Shown piece by piece: positions 1-7,634 of a stretch of 64,000 nt of DNA (positions are counted from its first letter, which is position 1; each line of letters starts with the position of its first letter). A program made the translations under genes and the position numbers. A model generated the notes under the pieces. That model had not been told where the DNA came from. It was given only the letters and a program-made list of their open reading frames with translations, and did no database searches. Source of the stretch: Micromonospora endolithica (GTDB lineage Bacteria; Actinomycetota; Actinomycetes; Mycobacteriales; Micromonosporaceae); contig NZ_RBAK01000006.1 of the NCBI RefSeq assembly GCF_003626595.1, positions 310,001 to 374,000 on the forward strand, read 5' to 3'.

Positions 1-23
1 CGCGGTCGAAGGTTTCCCGTCCG

Positions 24-635
24 ATGTTCGCGCGGATGTACCCGGGCGCCACCGACGCGATGGACCGGGCCGGCGTGGCCGCGTACCGGCGTCGGCTGGT
101 CGCCGGCCTGACCGGCGAGGTGGTGGAGGTGGGCGCGGGCAACGGCCGCGTGTTCACGCACTATCCGCCGACGGTGACCCACGTGCTGGCCGTGGAACCG
201 GAACCGCGACTGCGGGCGGCGGCTTCGTCGGCGGCGGCCGGGGCCCCGGTCCCGGTCACCGTGACCGACGGTCTCGCCGAGGCGCTTCCGGTGGCCGACG
301 GCGGGGCCGACGCCGTGGTGTTCTCCCTGGTGCTCTGCTCGGTAACGGACCAGGCCGCCGCGCTGCGCGAGGCCCGTCGGGTGCTGCGGCCGGGTGGTCA
401 GGTGCGCTTCTTCGAGCACGTACGCGCGCAGACGCCCGGCCTGCGCCGGGCGCAACGGGTGGTCGACGCGACCCTGTGGCCGCTGGTCTGCGGCGGCTGT
501 CACACCGGCCGGGACACAGTGGCCGCGATCCGTGCCGCCGGCTTCACGATCACCGACCTGGACCGCTTCCCCTTCCCGGCCACCGCGATCCCGCTCCCCG
601 CCACCCCCCACATCCTCGGCACCGCCCACCCCTGA
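24..635 (+). CDS. class I SAM-dependent methyltransferase, probably 5'-truncated by window edge
   Basis: Predicted small-molecule methyltransferase of the Methyltransf_11 type. The SAM-binding motif I VVEVGAGNGRVF lies near residues 33-44, the acidic loop after beta-2 (AVEPEP) near 58-63, and the post-motif region LREARRVLRPGGQVRFFEH near 114-132 is typical of the family. The methyl acceptor cannot be read from sequence. The frame stays open upstream of the ATG at 24 to the window edge (reading RSKVSRP before the Met), and family members usually begin a few residues before the FAR-Y motif, so the true start is probably outside the window. It converges with the SGNH hydrolase gene, with a long inverted repeat between them. 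Confidence 0.8.
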   Translation: MFARMYPGATDAMDRAGVAAYRRRLVAGLTGEVVEVGAGNGRVFTHYPPTVTHVLAVEPEPRLRAAASSAAAGAPVPVTVTDGLAEALPVADGGADAVVFSLVLCSVTDQAAALREARRVLRPGGQVRFFEHVRAQTPGLRRAQRVVDATLWPLVCGGCHTGRDTVAAIRAAGFTITDLDRFPFPATAIPLPATPHILGTAHP

Positions 636-674
636 CCCTGCCCCCTGACCCTGCCCCCCTTACCGCCCCCTGCT

Positions 675-753
675 CCCCGCGATCTTGCACTTTCGGTCGC
701 CGTGACGTCGCTTTCGCGGCTTTCGCCCCGACACAAAGTGCAAGATCGCGGGG
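675..753. repeat. 19-bp-arm inverted repeat between convergent genes (repeat family A)
   Basis: Left arm 675-693 (core CGCGATCTTGCACTTT) and right arm 735-753 are exact reverse complements over 19 bp, separated by 41 nt. A related element with the same CGCGATCTTG/CAAGATCGCG core lies at 10880-10958. Both sit between convergent genes, so a bidirectional terminator role is plausible. As a palindromic dispersed repeat it may also be a non-autonomous mobile relic. Confidence 0.8.
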
Positions 754-773
754 GTGGGGGTGGGGGGTGGGGG

Positions 774-2033
774 CTAGGAGATGGTGATGGTGCCGGTGGG
801 GGTGCGGGTGCAGGTGACGTCGCGGGCGGCGGTGGTGGCGGCGCCGGCCAGGCACTGGCCGAGGACCTGGTGGCCGGCGGCGTTCGGGTGCCACGACTCC
901 TGGCAGGTCTGGAAGTACGTCGCGCAGGTGTTCGCGATCTTCTGGATGGCGATCTTGTCCTTGCCGGAGAGGCTGGTCACCACGGTGCCGTTGGGCGGGC
1001 TGTCCTGGAGGCGGATCGGCGTGGCCAGGGTGCCGGTCGGGCTGGTCGCCGACTCGCAGAGCCGGGCACCGTCGAAGGCGCGCTGCACGTTGAGGTAGAC
1101 CAGGTCGGCGCCGGGGAACTCGGCGGCGAGGGTGTCCCGGCCGGACTTCACGATGCTGCCCAGGCCCTGCGAGAAGCGGTGCCCGGGCAGCAGGCTGGCC
1201 CGGTGGATCGGGCAGCCGCCGGCGTACCGTTCGGCGCCGAGGTCACGGAACTTGTCCCGGGTGTCGTCCCGGCCGTCCTCGGTGTGGAACTTCGGGTCCA
1301 GGTCGAACGGCAGCGGGTTGGTGTAGTCCTGGAAGACGACCCGGTGCTGACCGTCGGCGTCGATCTCGCGCAGCGTGGTGAGGATCTGCCGTACCGCGGC
1401 GGTGGTCTCCGCGGTCGCGGCGCTGATCTGCGCGGCGGTGGCCAGGTCGGCGTCGGAGCAGGGCTGCTGCGGCACCGGCCCGTTCAGGTAGGCCCAGAAC
1501 TCCCACCAGCCGGTCCACGCGTCGGCGATGAACCGGTTGGCGCACTTCTCCGCGACGCTGCCGAAGGTGAACGAGCTGTTGTTCGAGCCGAGCCCGATCA
1601 GCACCAGATCGATGTCGTGGCTCTGGCCGACGGCGCGGAGCTGGGCGAGTTGCGCGGCGACCTGACGACCGTTGGCCCGCGCCGAGGAGGCGGCGGCGAT
1701 GTCGTGCGGCTGGCCGCCGGAGCAGGCCAGGTTGAACCGGTCCTGGATGCCCGGCAGGCTCGCCCGGTGCAGGGACGCGTTGGCCGACCGGTGGCAGAAG
1801 AACGCGTTGTTGTTCGGCGCGGTCCAGCCCGGGAAGCCCTGCGCGACGCCGTTGACGTCGACCACCGGGGCGTACGCGCCGGCGCCCTCACCGCTGATGA
1901 AGCTGTCGCCGAGCGCCACCGCGGCGGTGGGTGGCGCCGCCGTCGCCGGCCCGGACAGGCCGACGGCGGTGGTGAGCGCGGCGGTGGCCACGGCGAGCAC
2001 CGCCGCCGCGGCGGTACGACGGAATCTGGACAT
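774..2033 (-). CDS. secreted SGNH/GDSL-family hydrolase
   Basis: Secreted esterase/lipase-like enzyme of 419 aa. A Sec signal peptide (MSRFRR, then an Ala-rich hydrophobic stretch ending near ATAA, residues 29-33) precedes the block I motif ALGDSFISGEGAG with catalytic Ser44. A block III-like GLGSNNSSF follows, and near the C-terminus block V SWHPNAAGH supplies the Asp/His-type dyad (DxxH form here SWHP with His). The start at 2033 was chosen because GGGGGA lies 4-5 nt upstream; an in-frame TTG at 2045 is the alternative. The even spacing of several Cys suggests disulfides of an exported protein. The substrate could be a lipid, polysaccharide acyl group or peptidoglycan acetyl group. Confidence 0.88.
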   Translation of the reverse strand: MSRFRRTAAAAVLAVATAALTTAVGLSGPATAAPPTAAVALGDSFISGEGAGAYAPVVDVNGVAQGFPGWTAPNNNAFFCHRSANASLHRASLPGIQDRFNLACSGGQPHDIAAASSARANGRQVAAQLAQLRAVGQSHDIDLVLIGLGSNNSSFTFGSVAEKCANRFIADAWTGWWEFWAYLNGPVPQQPCSDADLATAAQISAATAETTAAVRQILTTLREIDADGQHRVVFQDYTNPLPFDLDPKFHTEDGRDDTRDKFRDLGAERYAGGCPIHRASLLPGHRFSQGLGSIVKSGRDTLAAEFPGADLVYLNVQRAFDGARLCESATSPTGTLATPIRLQDSPPNGTVVTSLSGKDKIAIQKIANTCATYFQTCQESWHPNAAGHQVLGQCLAGAATTAARDVTCTRTPTGTITIS

Positions 2034-2213
2034 GACGTCCCCCAACTGTCCATCGAAACGTGAAAGATCCTCCGAGAGCGCGATCAGATCACTTTCGCGT
2101 GACGGACGTCAATGGCCCGTAACAGGTTCGTTCGGTGATTGCCGCACCGGAACGCCGCCCGCGTCGCCAGCGGGCGACGGGGCGTACCGGAAGGGCTTCG
2201 GGGTGTGGCGACG

Positions 2214-2834
2214 TCAGTCGGTGCGCGGGGTGTCGCCGCCGACGGTGCCCGACCGGCCGAGGATCGCCGCGAGACCGCGGGCGTAGAGGTCACCGGGAAC
2301 GCCTTCGGGGTCGATCAGGTGTTGGAAGGCGATGCCGATGTCGAGCGCGGTCATCAGGGTCGCGAGCTGCTCGACCGGAATCGGCGGGTCGCTGCCGGAC
2401 CGGTCGGTGATTTCGCGGGCGTTGCCGTCGCGGACGGTGCGTAGCCAGTGCGCCATGTCCGCACGGGCCGCCGGGGTCCGCATGCCGTAGAGCCAGAACT
2501 CGACGAGCGCCATGGCGAACCGGCGCGTCTCCGGCTGGGCGAGCGCCAGTTCGTAGGTGTCGCCCAGGTGGGAGAGCCAGCCGACGGTGGAGGTTGCGGG
2601 GTTCGTGTCGGCGGCCCGGGCGTCGGTCCTGCGGCGTTCGAGGATGGCCCTCAGCAGGCCGGTCTTGCCGTCGAAGTTGGCGTAGATGGCGCCCTTGGTC
2701 AGTCCCGCCTCGGCGGCCACCTCGTCCAGCGAGGTCTGATGGATCCCCCGTTCGGCGAACAGGCTCTCGGCCGCGTCGAGCAGGCGCTGGCGGGTCCGCT
2801 GCTGTTGCTGTGCCCGGGTCAGTCGCTCACCCAT
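2214..2834 (-). CDS. TetR-family regulator of the adjacent ABC exporter
   Basis: A 206-aa TetR repressor. The N-terminal HTH spans about residues 8-55 (RQRLLDAAESLFAERG, then SLDEVAAEAGLTKGAIYANF), followed by a variable ligand-binding C-terminal domain. It is divergent from the ABC transporter genes at 2933. The 100-bp gap holds a strong promoter overlaid by two near-identical 14-bp palindromes, so it most likely represses the exporter and perhaps itself. The start at 2834 has AAGGA 7 nt upstream; an upstream in-frame start (2852) is less well placed. The ligand is unknown; exporters of this type often handle drugs or lipids. Confidence 0.88.
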   Translation of the reverse strand: MGERLTRAQQQQRTRQRLLDAAESLFAERGIHQTSLDEVAAEAGLTKGAIYANFDGKTGLLRAILERRRTDARAADTNPATSTVGWLSHLGDTYELALAQPETRRFAMALVEFWLYGMRTPAARADMAHWLRTVRDGNAREITDRSGSDPPIPVEQLATLMTALDIGIAFQHLIDPEGVPGDLYARGLAAILGRSGTVGGDTPRTD

Positions 2835-2865
2835 GCCGTGATCCTTCCACACCCGGCCCGACCTC

Positions 2866-2902
2866 TTGACATACCAGGCGGTATCCAGATACTAAACGGT
2901 AT
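2866..2902 (+). promoter_or_regulatory. promoter of ABC exporter with two tandem TetR operators
   Basis: TTGACA (2866-2871) is a consensus -35. GATACT/ATACTA at 2888-2894 serves as -10 with a 16-17 nt spacer. Overlaying both are ATACC-AGGC-GGTAT (2871-2884, perfect 5-bp arms) and ATACT-AAAC-GGTAT (2889-2902), 18 bp apart start to start. Two operators overlapping -35/-10 imply occlusion of RNA polymerase by TetR dimers bound side by side. Confidence 0.75.
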
Positions 2903-2932
2903 GCGAAACTCGACGGGCCGCGGGAGGGCGTG

Positions 2933-3877
2933 ATGCTGCTCCGGGTCGACAACCTGACCAAGATCTACGGGCGTGGGGCGCGCGCCAACGACGACCTCTC
3001 GCTCCAGGTGGGCGAGGGTGAGGTTCTCGGTCTGCTCGGGCACAACGGGGCCGGGAAGACCACCCTGCTCAACCAGGTCGCCGGCCTGGCCCGGCCGACG
3101 AGCGGCACGATCGTCCTCGACGGCCGCGACCCCGTCGCCGACCCGGCGTACGCCCGCCGCGTGTGCGCCCTCCAACTCCAGGCCCAGGCGCCGCTGACCG
3201 GCGTCACGCCCAGACAGGCCATCGACATGCTCGGCCGCATCCGGGGCGGCCGGCGCCAACGGGTACGCGAACGCACCGGGCAGTTGCTGGCCGCCCTCGA
3301 CATCACCGAGTGGGCGGACACGCCGGGCGAGAAACTCTCCGGCGGCGTCCGCCGGCTCACCGCCTTCTGCATGGCGGTGGTGGAGCCCGGTCGCCTGGTC
3401 ATGCTCGACGAACCCACCAACGACGTCGATCCGGTGCGCCGCCGGCTGATCTGGCAGCAGGTCCGTCAGCTCGCCGCCGACGGCTGCGCGGTCGTCGTGG
3501 TCACCCACAACGTCACCGAGGCCGAGCGCAGCGTCGACCGGGTCGTGGTGCTCGACCACGGCCGGGTCGCCACCACCGGCACGCCGGTCGAGCTGCGCCG
3601 CCGGGCCTCCGGCGACCTCCGGCTGGAACTGACGCTGACCCCCGGTGTCGCCGCACCGGAGCCACCCTCCTGGGCGACCCGCACCACCGTGCGCGGCCAG
3701 CACATGGTCATCTCCGTCGCCTCGGCCGGGGCGCCGCAGGCGATCGCGTGGGCGCAGCACCTGCACGCCAGCGAGTCAGTCGCCCAGTTCGTGCTCAACC
3801 CGATCAGCCTGGAAGAGATCTACGTCGGCCTGACCGGCACCTCCGAGGAGGACCACGATGCGGCACTGGCTGCGTAG
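2933..3877 (+). CDS. ABC transporter ATP-binding protein
   Basis: A 314-aa ATPase of an ABC-2 type exporter. Walker A GHNGAGKT is at about 36-43, the signature LSGGV at 135-139 (the usual Gln is Val), Walker B LVMLDEP at about 155-161 with catalytic Glu160, and the H-loop VTHN follows. The last ~90 residues form the accessory C-terminal region common in DrrA-like subunits. GGGAGG is 5 nt before ATG 2933; a GTG at 2930 is the alternative. It overlaps the permease gene by 20 nt, so the two are co-translated. Drug or lipid efflux is inferred from the DrrA-like form and TetR control. Confidence 0.9.
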   Translation: MLLRVDNLTKIYGRGARANDDLSLQVGEGEVLGLLGHNGAGKTTLLNQVAGLARPTSGTIVLDGRDPVADPAYARRVCALQLQAQAPLTGVTPRQAIDMLGRIRGGRRQRVRERTGQLLAALDITEWADTPGEKLSGGVRRLTAFCMAVVEPGRLVMLDEPTNDVDPVRRRLIWQQVRQLAADGCAVVVVTHNVTEAERSVDRVVVLDHGRVATTGTPVELRRRASGDLRLELTLTPGVAAPEPPSWATRTTVRGQHMVISVASAGAPQAIAWAQHLHASESVAQFVLNPISLEEIYVGLTGTSEEDHDAALAA

Positions 3878-4595
3878 CTACCTACTGCTCCTGCGCTGGC
3901 ACACGATCCGGCTCAGATACCTGCTCCCGCTCATGCTCGTCATCCAGACGCTGCTGGCGGTCGGCATCGTGGTGGGCTTCTCGTTCCTGCTGCCCACCAT
4001 CGACGACGCGACCGCGCTCTACCTGGCCACCGGTGCGCCCACCCTCGGTCTGATCACCGTCGGCATGGTGCTCGCCCCACAGATGGTGGCCCAGGCCAAG
4101 ACCGAGGGGACCTTCGACTACCACCGGACGCTTCCGGTGCCCCGCTCGGCGCTCCTGGCCGCGGACGTCACCACCTGGTTCGCGACCTCGCTGCCCGGCC
4201 TGGCCCTGGCGCTGTTCACCGCCACGCTCCGCTTCGACCTCGACCTCGACGTCAGCCCGCTCGTCGTACCGGCGATCCTGCTCGTCGCGCTGACCGCCAC
4301 CGCCATCGGCTACGCCATCTCCTACGCGGTCCCGCCGGCCGTGGCCAACCTGGCCGCACAGGTGATCGTCTTCGTCGCGCTGATGTTCTCCCCGATCAAC
4401 TTTCCCGCCGACCGGCTGCCCGGCTGGCTCCAGGCGGTGCACCAGGTACTGCCCTTCCAGCACATGGCCGAGGCCATCCGCGGCACCCTGGTCGCCGGTG
4501 CCGCCGGGTTGGACGCCGTCCCCTTCGCCGTCCTCGCCGTCTGGTGCGCCCTCGGCCTCACCGTCACCCTGCGGGTGATGACCCGGCGAAGCTGA
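3858..4595 (+). CDS. ABC-2 type transporter permease
   Basis: A 245-aa integral membrane protein with about six hydrophobic segments: near residues 18-42, 50-70, 95-120, 130-155, 160-185 and a final one near 222-240. The layout matches ABC-2/DrrB-like permeases, including the conserved inward region around MVAQAKTEGTFDYHRTLPV, which precedes the third segment. It forms the membrane half of the exporter with the preceding ATPase, which it overlaps by 20 nt. Confidence 0.88.
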   Translation: MRHWLRSYLLLLRWHTIRLRYLLPLMLVIQTLLAVGIVVGFSFLLPTIDDATALYLATGAPTLGLITVGMVLAPQMVAQAKTEGTFDYHRTLPVPRSALLAADVTTWFATSLPGLALALFTATLRFDLDLDVSPLVVPAILLVALTATAIGYAISYAVPPAVANLAAQVIVFVALMFSPINFPADRLPGWLQAVHQVLPFQHMAEAIRGTLVAGAAGLDAVPFAVLAVWCALGLTVTLRVMTRRS

Positions 4596-4626
4596 TCGCT
4601 CCGGGCACCCCGACGGGCGGGCCGGC

Positions 4627-5280
4627 TCAGCCGGCGTGACGGAACTCGGCGCGCCAGCGGCGTACGCCCTCGGCGTCCTGAAAGCCCTCGACCCGGACCG
4701 GCCGGAGCCCGCCGGCGGCGAACGCGTCGACCTCGGCGCGGGTCAGCGGCCACGGCGGGCCCGCCGGGACCCCGCCCTCGTCCCGGCCGACGGCGATCAC
4801 CAGCAGCGTGCCGCCCGGCGCGACCAACCCGCCCACGGCGGCGATCGCGGCTGGGCGCAGATCCGGCGGCAACGCCTGGACGGTCATGCTCTCCACCACC
4901 AGGTCGAAGGCGTGCCGCCACCCGGCCGGCAGGTCGAACAGGTCGGCGGCCCGGTAGTCGACCGCCGAGCCGGGGTGCCGCTGCCGGGCGGCGGCCACGG
5001 CGGTGGGGGAGACGTCGAATGCGGTCGTGGCGAAGCCCAGGCCGACGACGTGCTCGGCGTCCCGGCCGTAGCCGCAGCCGACCACCACCGCCCGCCGGCC
5101 GGCTCCGGTGACCCGGTGGCCCTCGGTCCAGTCCACCAGCAGGCCGTGCGGCGCGGTGCGCTCCCAGGGCACCACCGCGGCGCCGCGCGCCGCCTCCGCG
5201 TAGAGCCGGTCGAACCAGCCGGTCGGGTCTCCGGCGGCCAGCGACTCCGCCGCGAGCCGGTCGGCGTCCGCCTCGCTCAT
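4627..5280 (-). CDS. class I SAM methyltransferase (thiopurine methyltransferase-like)
   Basis: A 217-aa methyltransferase. Motif I AVVVGCGYGRDAEHV (about 66-80) is followed by FDVSPTAV, then DYRAADLFDLP and the strand-4 region FDLVVESMTVQALPP. This arrangement and the large-Asp motif resemble TPMT/TehB-like enzymes that act on small, soft nucleophiles. It converges with the ABC permease gene; only ~30 nt separate the stop codons. The start ATG (5280-5278) opens MSEADADRLAAESLAAGDP; no strong Shine-Dalgarno is visible. The substrate is unknown. Confidence 0.82.
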   Translation of the reverse strand: MSEADADRLAAESLAAGDPTGWFDRLYAEAARGAAVVPWERTAPHGLLVDWTEGHRVTGAGRRAVVVGCGYGRDAEHVVGLGFATTAFDVSPTAVAAARQRHPGSAVDYRAADLFDLPAGWRHAFDLVVESMTVQALPPDLRPAAIAAVGGLVAPGGTLLVIAVGRDEGGVPAGPPWPLTRAEVDAFAAGGLRPVRVEGFQDAEGVRRWRAEFRHAG

Positions 5281-5544
5281 GCCTGCCCCCTCGCCTGTGG
5301 ATCGTGCCCCGGGCGGGGCACGCGACCCGGTCACGGTAGCGGTCACCACCGACGGCCTCGGCCGGTCACCCGGGGCTCCGGCCGGGAATCGGTTCGGGCC
5401 GTCGTCGGTTGCGCTGGGATGCGGCGGGTCGAACGGGCGTTCACGGCGTTGTCGGGGCGTGCGGCTAGGCTCGCTGCGGCGTGCCCCGCCGGCCACACCC
5501 GCCGGTGCGGGGCAGCGCACCGCCGAGACCGGGGAGCCGACCAG

Positions 5545-7602
5545 TTGACCGCAGAGCCTGAGACCCTTTACGGGGCCGACGACCTCACGCACCTCGAGGG
5601 GCTGGACGCCGTCCGCAAGCGGCCCGGCATGTACATCGGCTCCACCGACAGCCGTGGCGTGGGTCACCTCGTCAACGAGATCCTCGACAACTCCACCGAC
5701 GAGGGTGTCGCCGGTCACGCCGCGACGATCACGGTGACGTTGCACGCCGACGGCTCCGTCCAGGTCGACGACGACGGTCGGGGCATCCCCACCGACGTGC
5801 ACGCCAAGTCCGGCATCTCCGGCGTCGAGCTGGTGCTCACCCGGCTGCACGCCGGTGGCAAGTTCGGCGGCTCGGGCTATAAGACCTCCGGGGGCCTGCA
5901 CGGCGTCGGCGCCTCCGCGGTCAACGCGCTCTCCCGGCGGTTCGACGTCACGGTCCGCCGGGCGGGCAAGGTCCACGCCATGTCGTTCCGGCACGGCGTC
6001 CCGGGGATCTTCGACGGCGACGGCCCCGAGGCTCCCTTCACCGCCGGCCCGGGCCTCCAGATCGTCGGCGCGATGAAGCGCGGCCAGCGCACCGGCACCT
6101 CGATCCGCTACTGGCACGACACCCGCTACTTCGAGACCGGCGCGACGCTCGACGTCGACGCCGTCCGGATGAAGCTGCGCAACACCGCCTTCCTGGTGCC
6201 CGGGGTGGACTACCGGCTGCGCGACGAGACCGTCGAGGAGCCCACCGAGGAGCGGTTCCACTACCCGAACGGCCTCACCGACATGGTGGAGTTCCTCGCG
6301 CCGGCCGGCGACCGGCCGGTCTCCGGCACCCTGCTGGTCACCGGCGAGGGCACCTACCGGGAGAACGCCGCCGACGCCAACGGCGTCATGCAGTCCAACG
6401 TGCAGCGCCGCGCCGAGGTCGAGGTGGCCTTCCGGTGGGGCACCGGCTACGAGCGCACCGTCGAGTGCTTCACCAACACCATCCGCAACGCCCACGGCGG
6501 CACGCACCGCAAGGGCTTCGAGCGGGCCCTGGCGCGCACCCTCGCCGACGCCGTCCGCAACACCCGCGGCCTGCTCAAGGCCAAGGAGGACGCGCCCACG
6601 CTGGACGACGTGCTGGAGGGCATGACCGCCGTGGTGCACGTGCGGATCCCGGAGCCGCAGTTCACCTCGCAGACCAAGGACGAGCTGTCCACCGCCGGCA
6701 TCACCAAGGTGATCCAGTCGCAGGTGGAGCAGCACGTCAAGGCGTGGCTGGAGGACCGGCGCACCAAGGCCGAGGCCCGCACGGTGCTGCAGAAGATCGT
6801 CGACGCGGCCCGGGTCCGGTTGACCCAGAAGCAGCAGAAGGACGCCGCCCGCCGCAAGACCGCCCTGGAGGGCGCGGCGATGCCGGCCAAGCTGGTCGAC
6901 TGCCGGGCGGCGGGCATCGAACGCAGCGAGCTGTTCATCGTGGAGGGCGACAGCGCCCTCGGCACCGGCCGACTTGCCCGGTCCTCGGAATACCAGGCGT
7001 TGCTGCCGATCCGCGGCAAGATCCTCAACGTGCAGAAGGCCAACCTCCAGCAGGTGCTGGACAACGCCGAGTGCGCCGCGATCGTGCAGGTGCTCGGCGC
7101 CGGTTCCGGCCGCACCTTCGACCTGGCGTCGATGCGGTACGGGCGGGTGCTCATCATGGCCGACGCCGACGTGGACGGGGCGCACATCCGGACCCTGCTG
7201 ATCACGCTCTTCGCCCGTTACATGCGACCGTTGATCGAGGCCGGCCGGCTGTTCGCGGCCATGCCGCCCCTACACAAGATCACCACCAAGGGGCGCAACC
7301 CGCAGACGACCTACACCTACACCCAGGCCGAGATGGAGGCGACGGTCCGCAAGCTGGAGAAGGCCGGCAAGCAGATCGTCACCCCGATCCCGCGCTTCAA
7401 GGGGCTCGGCGAGATGGACGCCGACGAGCTGTGGGACACCACGATGAATCCGGCCACCCGGGCGGTCCGCCGGATCACCCTCGACGACGTCGACGCCGCC
7501 GAGCGGATCCTCGACCTGCTGATGGGGGAGAAGGTCGAGCCGCGCCGCAACTGGCTGATCGACTCCGCCGACCGGGTCGACCGGGAGGCGATCGACGCAT
7601 GA
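5545..7602 (+). CDS. parE: type IIA DNA topoisomerase subunit B (topoisomerase IV/ParE type)
   Basis: ATPase and metal-binding subunit of a type IIA topoisomerase, 685 aa. The GHKL ATPase motifs are EILDNSTDEG and DDGRGIPTDVHAKSG, with GLHGVGASAVNALS. The transducer domain follows. The TOPRIM domain has EGDSA (Glu467) and DADVDGAH (Asp540/Asp542), and the C-terminal tail PRFKGLGEMDADELW contacts the A subunit. The start is TTG 5545, with GGGGAG 8 nt upstream. It lies directly before the A subunit. Actinobacteria carry gyrBA near oriC plus a separate ParE/ParC-like pair; the adjacency without dnaA/recF genes suggests the second pair, although gyrase cannot be excluded from sequence alone. Confidence 0.93.
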   Translation: MTAEPETLYGADDLTHLEGLDAVRKRPGMYIGSTDSRGVGHLVNEILDNSTDEGVAGHAATITVTLHADGSVQVDDDGRGIPTDVHAKSGISGVELVLTRLHAGGKFGGSGYKTSGGLHGVGASAVNALSRRFDVTVRRAGKVHAMSFRHGVPGIFDGDGPEAPFTAGPGLQIVGAMKRGQRTGTSIRYWHDTRYFETGATLDVDAVRMKLRNTAFLVPGVDYRLRDETVEEPTEERFHYPNGLTDMVEFLAPAGDRPVSGTLLVTGEGTYRENAADANGVMQSNVQRRAEVEVAFRWGTGYERTVECFTNTIRNAHGGTHRKGFERALARTLADAVRNTRGLLKAKEDAPTLDDVLEGMTAVVHVRIPEPQFTSQTKDELSTAGITKVIQSQVEQHVKAWLEDRRTKAEARTVLQKIVDAARVRLTQKQQKDAARRKTALEGAAMPAKLVDCRAAGIERSELFIVEGDSALGTGRLARSSEYQALLPIRGKILNVQKANLQQVLDNAECAAIVQVLGAGSGRTFDLASMRYGRVLIMADADVDGAHIRTLLITLFARYMRPLIEAGRLFAAMPPLHKITTKGRNPQTTYTYTQAEMEATVRKLEKAGKQIVTPIPRFKGLGEMDADELWDTTMNPATRAVRRITLDDVDAAERILDLLMGEKVEPRRNWLIDSADRVDREAIDA

Positions 7603-7634
7603 CGACCGCTGTCGTTCGAGGGGAAAGCTGAGCC

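Noticed and set aside
702..2063. Long plus-strand open frame (453 codons) over the SGNH hydrolase gene
   Set aside because: It is the antisense shadow of a recognised gene; Gly/Arg/Val-rich, no domain motifs, and runs through an inverted repeat. Such shadows are expected in very GC-rich DNA.
4627..7185. 852-codon minus-strand frame running from opposite parE into the methyltransferase
   Set aside because: Only its last 217 codons (methyltransferase) match a family; the rest is antisense to parE with low-complexity Leu/Arg/His composition.
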